In this document: one piece after another, positions 56,650 to 64,000 of the stretch | Layout: the number at the start of each line of letters is the position of its first letter | How positions within the stretch are numbered: the first letter of the stretch is position 1 | DNA from: Lithobates sylvaticus | Taxonomy: Eukaryota; Chordata; Amphibia; Anura; Ranidae | Assembly (NCBI GenBank): GCA_028564925.1 | Contig: CM053026.1 | Location: forward strand, 133,597,155-133,661,154 | Direction of reading: 5' to 3' | DNA: 64,000 bases | Made by a program: the position numbers and the translations under genes | The notes under the pieces: model-generated | Databases searched by the model: none | What the model saw: the letters and a program-made list of their open reading frames with translations, nothing else | Told to the model about the DNA's origin: nothing

Positions 56650-56830
56650 CTCCCCACTGCGCTGTAAAGAGAAGGGGTGGGGAATAGACGAGAAAGATCG
56701 TCAGGGGCGGGCGGAGTTTGACGCATGCGCACTGTATATAAAACGTCACACGCCTGTGTCGTAGCCACGATCTGGGAGACGAGGGGAGAGAAAACTCACG
56801 CACGAGACGATCGCTACAAACGAAGGTACA
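56650..56830. promoter_or_regulatory. divergent promoter between Myb-like and MADF-like genes
   Basis: On the plus strand GACGCATGCGCACTG (about 56719-56733), an NRF1-like palindrome, is followed at once by TATATAAAA (about 56735-56743). A 5' exon would start about 30 bases downstream and end at 56825 before a GTACAA donor. The Myb-like gene on the other strand starts its coding exon at 56644 behind an acceptor, so its own first exon must lie in or beyond this region. Confidence 0.65.
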
Positions 56831-56956
56831 ATTTGACGTTGGTACATAACTAGCCTAGACTGATTCGAACTTGAGGCTTCTTTATGGAGAAGATTAGGAG
56901 AGTTTAGCCTGACATAATTTAGAGGGTTTTGTGTGGTGTTGTGTCTTGCAGAGATT

Positions 56957-58148
56957 ATGAAGGGATTCAACGACATGAGTTTTCTCCCCCTCTTCATTGC
57001 CAAATTCAGGGAATTTCCCGTTTTATGGCAGGGTAAACACCCACATTACACCAACAAACCAAAGAGGCACGCAGCCCTGGAGGAACTTGTGGAATTTGTC
57101 AAGCCAAGGTTCCCCGCGGCAACTGTTGATGATCTAAGAAAGAAAATTGGCAGCCTGAGGAGTGCGTATATCAGGGAGCGGAAGAAGGTCGTGAAGTCTG
57201 AGGAAACTGCAACTTCAGCAGATGAGGTCTATGTGCCCAAGCTCTGGTACTATCAGAGTCTACATTTTCTGAAAGACCAGACTGATGTCACGGAGCCAAC
57301 CTCGACTCCTCCTTCCACGCTTCCTTGCGCGCAGCCCACCCCTGATGAGGCTTCCGAGGAGCAACCTGGGCCTTCCAGTCTGGAAGAGGTGGAGGAGCCC
57401 AGCTTGTTCCAGGTATAGTATTTTTGTTACCATTTATGGGAATAATGAATGATGTTCACTTAATTCAGGATCCCCAATTGCTTAGTTCCTAACGTGTTTG
57501 ACATATCAACTGACAGTGGTGTTGGAGACATTTGGGGCCAGAATCTAAACTGCAGGGCTGAGAATTGTATGGTTTTCTATTTGTAAACATTTTGCACCAG
57601 TCACTAGATGAGAATTGTGTGTGTTTGATGAACAAATAACTGAAACTATGTCCCTTTTTCATACACAGGAAGACCTCAGCCAGGAGGTGGCTGTGGAAGG
57701 TGGCAGTCAGGAGGAGGCAGGGGTTAGTGGCAGCCACGAGGTGGGTAGTGGCAGCCAAGAGGGGGCTAGGCCTCGGAGCCTGACTGACACCCAAACCCCT
57801 CCCCTCCGCCTTCCGTACAAAAGGGCGAGAAGGGGGGGTTATGCGGCACAGTCAGCGCTCCGGATGATAAGAGAGGCTTCAGACTCCCTACATGCCACAC
57901 CCGCCGACGAGGAGACCTTTGGCTCGGTGGTTGTCACAAAAATGATGGGTATGGAGGTGAGGCAACGCAACATGTGTGAGGGGCTCATCCTCCATGTCCT
58001 AAATAAGGGTAGGGCTGGGGAGATGACCCCAGTCACACATGTTTGCCATAGTTACCATGCTCCGCCTCCTCCTCCTCCTCCTCCTCCTTCTGCCACCCCA
58101 CCAGCACGACAGCCACAGCGTGCAAGGAAGCGTGGAAGGAAGACCTGA
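56957..58148 (+). CDS. MADF protein with BESS-like tail, Harbinger accessory gene
   Basis: Coding exon 1 is 56957-57412 and exon 2 57669-58148; the intron (GTATAG...CATACACAG) is in phase 0. The protein is 311 residues and open throughout. A further 5' UTR intron (56826-56951, GTACAA...TCTTGCAG) ends five bases before the start codon. Residues about 7-100 form a MADF domain: FIAKFREFPVLWQGKHPHY, KRHAALEELVEFV, VDDLRKKIGSLRSAYIRE, ADEVYVPKLWYYQSLHFL. After an acidic, Pro/Ser-rich linker, residues about 236-268 (FGSVVVTKMM, VRQRNMCEGLILHVL) resemble a BESS motif, the protein-interaction motif that follows MADF in insect Adf1-like proteins. KRARR and RKRGRK look like nuclear signals, and a run of ten Pro precedes the end. 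AATAAA lies at 58411. MADF partners are known to me from PIF-like elements in Drosophila; I infer DNA binding at the element ends or promoter. Confidence 0.88.
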
Positions 58149-58416
58149 GAGTGACGACCTGGCATCAGTCTGGTCTGAGAGAAGATGGAGCCTCTTGTAG
58201 TACCAGAGCCTGGGGACCTAGATGGCATCTGCTGCAATTCCGGATGCTTTGGACTTCACGACCAGATTGCACTCCCCTTAATATATGTACTCCTCAGGCC
58301 CCCAATTTTCTACGCTTGAACAATGATGGTTGCCGTGGGGGGCCAAGGCTTTGCAAATTCCCCAAGTTTCACCATGGCTGCGTTCCTCTTTTGTTTGTTG
58401 GTGAGACCTAAATAAA

Positions 58417-58815
58417 GTTTTTTTTGATTTGAAATAATCATTGACTATTGTGTTTTACTTTTCTACAATGACAGTTTTTCTTGGAGTAGGCAGGTACATT
58501 TCACTAATCCTAAAGTAGAATTAACAAGGGGCACCAACAACCAACAAACTCCTAGTAAATTTAAGCAAGAAATACAAATGTTAATAATGTGGTTTTGCTA
58601 AGTTGAGACACACAACCCCCCTCCAAAAAAATAAATAAAAATCCTTCAAATATGTATTCCCCAAAAAAAAAAAAAAAAAAGACAAATCATGGTAAAAATA
58701 TAACAAAGATTCTTTTACGATCTGAGTAAAAATAAACATGTAGTGTATAAATGCTGCAAAGTAATAAAGAACTAAGTTTGTGAGAAGTGCGGGTGAATAG
58801 GAGCAGCTAAAACAT
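58417..58815. other. Harbinger right spacer
   Basis: AT-rich, with a C-rich then A-rich tract (about 58610-58680). No gene seen. Confidence 0.6.
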
Positions 58816-59178
58816 GTCATTCTTGTTGCATTGTAAAGAAAAAGAGAATGCGCTGCATTAAAGACATTTTACCATTGCAGCGTGACGAATGTGCTGTGTC
58901 GATTAGGAAAGGTAGTTTTACCTGACCGAGCGCTTCCGTCACAGAATTTCTTCTGAGCATGCGTAGCACTTTGTCCGTCGGACAACCGTACACACGATCG
59001 GATTTGGTGTGATCGGACCGTGTTGACGGCAAATCTTTCCAGCAGGAGATAAGACTTTGTCCGTCGGACAAACCGACGAACACTGTCCGATGGTGCATAC
59101 ACACGGTCTGATTTTTCAACAACATTGTCCGATCGGACAGAATCCATGAAAAAGTCCGACCGTGTGTATGGGGCTTTA

Positions 59179-59768
59179 GGGTAGCCGACACCAACAGACT
59201 CAATAAACTGATTTGCAAGGCCAGTGATGTTGTTAGATTGGAGTTTGAGTCATCAAGTGTTGGAAAGGAGAATTTTGTCCAAGGTACATTCAATCTTGGA
59301 CAACTCCTCCCATCCATTCCACAATATGCTGAGGAGTACAGTCTGAGGAGTACCTTTAATGATAGATTGTTATAACCACAATGCACCGCTGAGCAACACA
59401 GGAAATCATATTTGCTGGACGTGAGGATTTAATCTGGTTTATGATCCAGATTTTTATTTAGTTTTTATATTATGTTGGTATTAGGTTAACTATGTGTAAT
59501 GATTTTTGGGTAATGTTAGAGCAAATGGTGTAATATATGCATGTTGGTAGTTTGATTTTCTGTTATTTTTTCAATCTATGTAGTATTTTGATAGGATGGT
59601 ATGGTTGCTTACAGTACAGTATTAATTTAGCTTTATGTGGTATGTATTGTTGTTATTGAAAATTTTATTGCTATGCCTTGGTATTGTGATGTTTGTGTTG
59701 TATTCGTTTAAATTTAACTGTATTTTAGTAATTTCCCTTTGGGATTAATAAAGTTTTCAGAATCTAAA
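59179..59768 (+). mobile_element. L2/Rex1-type LINE, part after the Harbinger insertion
   Basis: It continues the LINE frame as VADTNRLNKLICKASD through about 59370, then a 3' UTR with TTT/ATT-rich text. The end is TCCCTTTGGGATTAATAAAGT (about 59740), the usual 3' tail of this LINE group. With 51309-51546 it forms one 5'-truncated copy interrupted by the transposon. Confidence 0.85.
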
Positions 59769-59849
59769 TCCAGACACCCATAGAAGTCACAGGACTGCTA
59801 TATACTGCTGATGAGAAAAGGTATTTAGCAGTTTATATTTACTAAAATA

Positions 59850-60086
59850 CAGGCATACCCCACTTTTAAGTACGCAATGGGGTTTATTTACTAAAGCTGG
59901 AAAGTGCAAAATCAGGCTCACTTCTGCATAGAAACCAATGAGCTTCTAACCTCTAAGCTTGTTCAATTAGCTTTGGTAATAAAACCTGGAAACTCAATGG
60001 TTTATATGCAGAAGCAAGCCTGATTTTGCACTTTCCAGCTTTAGTAATTAAACCCCATTGTGTACTTAAAAGTTAGGGTATGCCTG
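59850..60086. mobile_element. Tc1/mariner-type MITE
   Basis: CAGGCATACCCCACTTTTAAG at the left and AAAAGTTAGGGTATGCCTG at the right, flanked by TA on both sides (59848-59849, 60087-60088). The inverted repeats extend about 70 bases and include TTTACTAAAGCTGGAAAGTGC. A single arm of the same inner sequence lies near 49020. Confidence 0.85.
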
Positions 60087-60559
60087 TAATAGCATTTCTA
60101 TGTTCTGTATACTGTGGGAGACCAGATATAGTGAATGCAGGGTTAGCAAATCACACTAAATCCCATGTATATACTGTAGCCTGTGTGTGAGTGAGTGAAA
60201 TGAGATTGCATTATTAATTAATTCTGTGAGCATATGGTTTGCTTGTGTGTGCACAATGGCTGGTGTTGTACATGCATGTCCTTTAGTAAATCAGGCCCAC
60301 TATCTAAACATGGGATTGGACAGGTCTAAGGCTAAGGTTATCACATGCAATAATTAATATTGCTTCACTTTCACAAAAAATATGCATTTGTGTTAAAAAA
60401 AACTGCAAATATACATACAGCATCCTCCAAAATCTTTCTACTATTGTCCAATGCTGGACCATACTGACTGAGTACCTTTTAAGTTTGCCACTACCTCCCC
60501 ACATTTCTATTGACTTGTTACTCTAATAGGCAGACTCAGTGGTCAATAGGAAAGTGTAA
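60087..60559. other. unassigned DNA
   Basis: No gene or recognised repeat. Confidence 0.4.
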
Positions 60560-60951
60560 TTCCACATACATACGGTCAGACTTTCCGACGGCAAATGTGC
60601 GATCGGAGCTTGTTGTCGGAAACTCCAACCGTGTGTAGGCTCCATCGCACATTTTCCATCGGTATTTCCGTTGCACAAAATTTGAGATCTGGTAAATTCC
60701 GATAGTGTGTAGACAATTCCGACACACAAAGTGCCACGCATGCTCAGATTCAAGCAGAAGAGCAGCACTGGCTATTGAACTTAATTTTTCTCGGCTCGTC
60801 TTACGTGTTGTACATCACCGCATTCTTGACGTTCGGAATTTCCAACCAACTTTGTGTGACCGTGTGTATGCAAGACAAGTTTGAGCGAACATCCGTCGAA
60901 AAAAAAACATGGGATTTTGTTGTCGGAATGTCCGATCGTGTGTACGTGGCA
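60560..60951. mobile_element. Harbinger MITE g
   Basis: The ends TTCCACATACATACGGTCAG and CGATCGTGTGTACGTGGCA are flanked by TAA on both sides. It is of the b/d/e subfamily inside (GCATGCTCAGATTC, GTGACCGTGTGTATGCAAGACA). Confidence 0.85.
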
Positions 60952-61410
60952 TAAGAGTTAGGAAAGAATAGACAGATTTTGCAACTATTTGGAAGTCCGG
61001 AGCGGCCCAGCTTTCAGTCATAGCAGGGAGATTTTGGAGACTGCTGCATTTATTTGCAGGCATTTCTAGGTGCCTGTAATTTTCACTTGCATACGTTTTT
61101 TTTTTTTTTCTATGGCAGAGCCCATTTAACCCTTGGTTTCCCTATGTGTCTAGAGATCATAGATGCTTAGTTACAATTTAGCGGTGTCAGAAGACATCTG
61201 TTAATTTGCCATTAACCCTTTGGCTAATTTAATTGAAATTAGGAAGGTTACACTTAAAGAGGCATTGCTTGGAGGAGGATATGCACAGTGTTCTTGTCAC
61301 TATACAAAGATGTGCAATATTATGTTTTAATATTAGTCCTTTTGAGGACTGCATGAGAAGAAGTGCTTTTGTTTTTAGCAGCTTTATGCTGCCGCTTGGA
61401 TTGGAGTACT
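60952..61410. other. unassigned DNA
   Basis: No gene seen; a T-run at 61097-61110. Confidence 0.4.
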
Positions 61411-62326
61411 TTAACCACTTGCCGACCAGCTCATGCCGATATACGTCGGCAAAGTGACCACGGGTGTGCAAAACCACATACCCGTACATCACGACATCAT
61501 CGTAGACTAGTGGGCGCACGTGCACGCAATGGGAACACTCCCGCGGGATTCACGGGCTAGATGTCTGCTGGTGGCCCGCGATTGTGGCACGGAGCTGCGG
61601 AACGGGGAGATGCCTATGTAAACAAGGCATTTCCCTGTTATGCCTAGCAACATGGCAGGGATCTACTGCTCCCAGTGATCAGGAGCAGTGATCTCTGTCA
61701 TGTTCTAGTGAGCCCATCCCCCCTACAGTTATAACACACTGAGGGAACACACTTAACCCCTTGATTGCCCCCTAGTGTTTAACCCCTCCCCTGCCAGTGA
61801 CATTTACACACTAGATCGCTGTATAAATGCCAATGGTAACAAAATAGTGTCAAAAGTGTCTGATCTGTCTGCTGCAATGTTGCAATCACGATAAAAATCG
61901 CAGATCGCCGCCATTACTAATAAAAAATTAATAATAATAAAAAAATTTAAATAAATCTAGTCCAACATACGCTTATTGCAATTTTTTTTACCAGAAATAT
62001 GTAGAAAAATACATATTGGCCTAAATTGAGGAAGAAATTCATTTTTTTATATTTTTTTGGGGATATTTATTATAGCAAAAAGTTAAAAATATAGCTTTTT
62101 TTCAAAATTGTTGCTCTTTTTTTATTTATAGCGCAAAAAATTAAAAACGCAGAGGTGATCAAATCCATCAAAAGAAAGCTCTAATTGTGGGAAAAAAGGA
62201 CGTCAATTTTGTTTGGCTACAACGTTGCATGACCGCGCAATTGTCAGTTAAAGCGACGCAGTGCCGTATCGCAAAAAAGGGACTGGTCAGGAAGGGGGTA
62301 AATCCTTCCAGGGCTGAAGTGGTTAA
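61411..62326 (-). mobile_element. TTAA-flanked non-autonomous element, copy 5
   Basis: It lies in reverse orientation, TTAACCACTTGCCGACCAGC to GGGCTGAAGTGGTTAA. The two termini TTAACCACTT and AAGTGGTTAA are perfect inverted repeats here. Confidence 0.92.
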
Positions 62327-63880
62327 CACCAAAAGATGGAGTGGAGAGATTAGAAGTGAAGCTTGAGGCCATAGTGGGGAGAAACCACATGGCCAAGGAG
62401 GACATAGAACTCAGAGGAGGGACAGCAGTCAGGGAAGAGAACACTGTGGAAGTGTGGTGTCCCAATCTCGTAGCTAGAACAAGGACTCCAAGAATGGATT
62501 ATTATAAAAGAAGGCACTATGATATGCTTAATGGCTGTGGATATGGAGCACCACTAGTATTTCTATCTGCTGTTCTAATGTAGGCACCAGGGCCACTGAT
62601 AGAGGGGACCACCGGTCCTCCCGTAGGGGGCCCAGGCACACAGGGGGCCTGGATAGCAGGAGGATCGGTGGAGCAGAGAATGGATGACAGCATCTCTCAC
62701 CCAGCAACTGAAAGATGGTTTCTTCCCTTCGCCCTCCTGGCGGCTTTTAGCTGCTGGGTGAGAGAACTGGAGGGCCGGATTTAGGGGGTGCTGGGGTGGG
62801 TTGTGCTGTTCCCACCCAGATTATAGTTCTGCATTAGATGGTAAAGTGTGAAAAAGCAAACAGACTCTGACAATATAATTAGGAACCACTCTGATTGGTT
62901 CTTGATCATTACTGTGGACCCAAGCCATCAGTGACAACCTGGATTGAAAAACCAACATCCGTGCAAAGTTTCAGCTGCTGGCTCTCAAAGGAGGCTGTTG
63001 ATTATGGTATCCCCAGTGCAGGACAACATTCTGGAGAACATTAATAATTAGGTTGTAGGCGGGAAGGAGTTTAGGATATTTTGATGCAAATCATGCAAAA
63101 ACATGTATTGGTGTAGTTTTAACATTATATTTTAATTAAAGTTTGTGGAACAGTATACATTACTTTTAATTTAGACTATTACGTTTTTGCCTACAATTGG
63201 TTAGCCTTAATTTATTTATTTAAATATGATTGTGATATATTTGTCGCATTGTGAAATTGTATTATTCAAATATTTCACTACAATCTAATTCATTTAGTAT
63301 TAGAATGTAGAAATTGAAAAATAATGATTTAAGTTACAACATCTTTATTATAAAACTAGTCTGGACGAATTTTGTACTGGCTAAAGATAAAATACATATT
63401 TTTTGTAAGGGAAAAAAACAGCTTGTTGGGTAACTAAAGGAAATCCACAGCAGTTAAAATACATCTTATGTGTACTTGCAATGTTAAAGCCCTGCAGACA
63501 GAGCTACAAAATATCACTAATCATTAAAACTACCTCCTAATGCCCTTATGTACATTACTGCAGAAGGTATTGATGTTCTTTGATGGTAACCTTTATTCAG
63601 CATGTCTGTTACATATGTTCTGGAAAAGACACGGGGGTTTGTTGATGCTCACTGCTTTAAACTTCATACCCACAGTTGTGTTTTCATGCAAAGCTCTTAG
63701 AAAGCAAAAAGGTTTCCTCTGCAGGCAACAAGAATGCAATTAGTGGAAAATTAGTACATGTCAATCCACCACACTGCGGCTCAGAGTCTTTTCCTTGAAT
63801 GAGTGTAAAACAGCAAACTTTTATAGACAGTGTAAAAAATATGAATTCACTAGTGATGAGATGGGTCGCAGAGCTCGTTC
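62327..63880. other. unassigned intergenic DNA
   Basis: No gene recognised. The open frame at 62341-62583 has no recognisable domain. GGGCCACTGATAGAGGGG and GAGGGCCGGATTTAGG near 62590 and 62770 look like scraps of hAT-type repeats. Confidence 0.35.
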
Positions 63881-64000
63881 GTACTTTTTTCTCTCTCTTT
63901 TGTTTTCCTTTTTTTTTTCTCTCTCTTTTTCTTTTCGTCTTTCTCCTTTTTATTTTTATATTTAAATTTATTATTTTTATTTCTATTTTACCTTTTCCTT
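63881..64000. repeat. pyrimidine-rich low-complexity tract
   Basis: Almost only T and C on the plus strand from about 63885, then T/A-rich to the window end. Confidence 0.9.

Larger units (their letters stand above)
51550..59175. mobile_element. full-length PIF/Harbinger transposon, three genes
   Basis: The terminal inverted repeats are AGCCCCATACACACGGTCGGAC and its reverse complement. They are flanked by TAA on the left (51547-51549) and TTA on the right (59176-59178), of the TWA type Harbinger elements use. The ends contain further copies of CACACGGTCGGAC and CGTCGGAC motifs. The element encodes a transposase (plus), a Myb/SANT-like protein (minus) and a MADF/BESS-like protein (plus). It is 7.6 kb, long for the superfamily. 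Removing it and one TAA restores a continuous LINE frame (GSRLRVADTNRL), which proves both boundaries. The transposase has one frameshift; the two accessory genes look open throughout. Confidence 0.95.

Noticed and set aside
58817-59386. 189-codon minus-strand frame over the Harbinger right end
   Set aside because: It spans the terminal repeat into the LINE; the same kind of frame appears in the MITEs because of GTCGGA-rich words.

Overview
The window looks like intergenic DNA from a large, transposon-rich amphibian genome, most likely a true frog (Ranidae). The basis is the repeat families I recognise: the TTAA-flanked family starting TTAACCACTT (five copies), Harbinger MITEs ending in CACACGGTCGGA, a Tc1-like transposase reading MAPHGKELSEDLKK, CR1, L1/Tx1 and L2/Rex1-type LINEs, and a vertebrate chromovirus. 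I recognise no host protein-coding gene, rRNA, tRNA or CRISPR array. Almost every long open frame belongs to a mobile element or a minisatellite.

Layout. 1-6.8 kb: unassigned DNA, a solo LTR (1552-2336), a TTAA-flanked element with an internal minisatellite, and a long CAGTGCC minisatellite. 6.8-14.5 kb: a Gypsy-type chromovirus on the minus strand that looks whole, with one 1497-codon gag-pol frame between 1.7 kb LTRs that carry 48-bp and 60-bp tandem repeats. 14.5-24.3 kb: a nest of hAT, L1-ORF1, MITE and minisatellite sequence, a TTAA element, a near-perfect 132-bp palindrome and two Harbinger MITEs. 24.3-27.6 kb: two broken Tc1-like elements carrying a Harbinger MITE and a TTAA element. 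27.6-49.2 kb: mostly unassigned DNA sprinkled with MITEs, including one made of a string of perfect hairpins, a CR1 inside a hAT-like element and an L1/Tx1 tail inside another. 49.2-51.3 kb: a TTAA MITE and a 1.3-kb foldback. 51.5-59.2 kb: a full-length Harbinger transposon inside an L2/Rex1-type LINE. 59.8-64 kb: small MITEs, one Harbinger MITE, one TTAA element and low-complexity DNA.

The most interesting object is the 7.6-kb Harbinger element (51550-59175). It carries three genes. The first is a two-exon DDE transposase, plus strand, with one single-base frameshift in exon 1. The second is a three-exon Myb/SANT-like protein on the minus strand with consistent splice phases. The third is a two-exon MADF protein with a BESS-like C-terminal motif, plus strand. 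The last two diverge from a shared region that has a TATA box and a GCATGCGC motif. Harbinger elements of vertebrates are known for a transposase plus a Myb-like partner, and MADF partners are known to me from Drosophila PIF-like elements. Having both in one element would be an unusual two-accessory architecture. Several MITEs in the window share its ends and subterminal sequence and look like its internally deleted derivatives.
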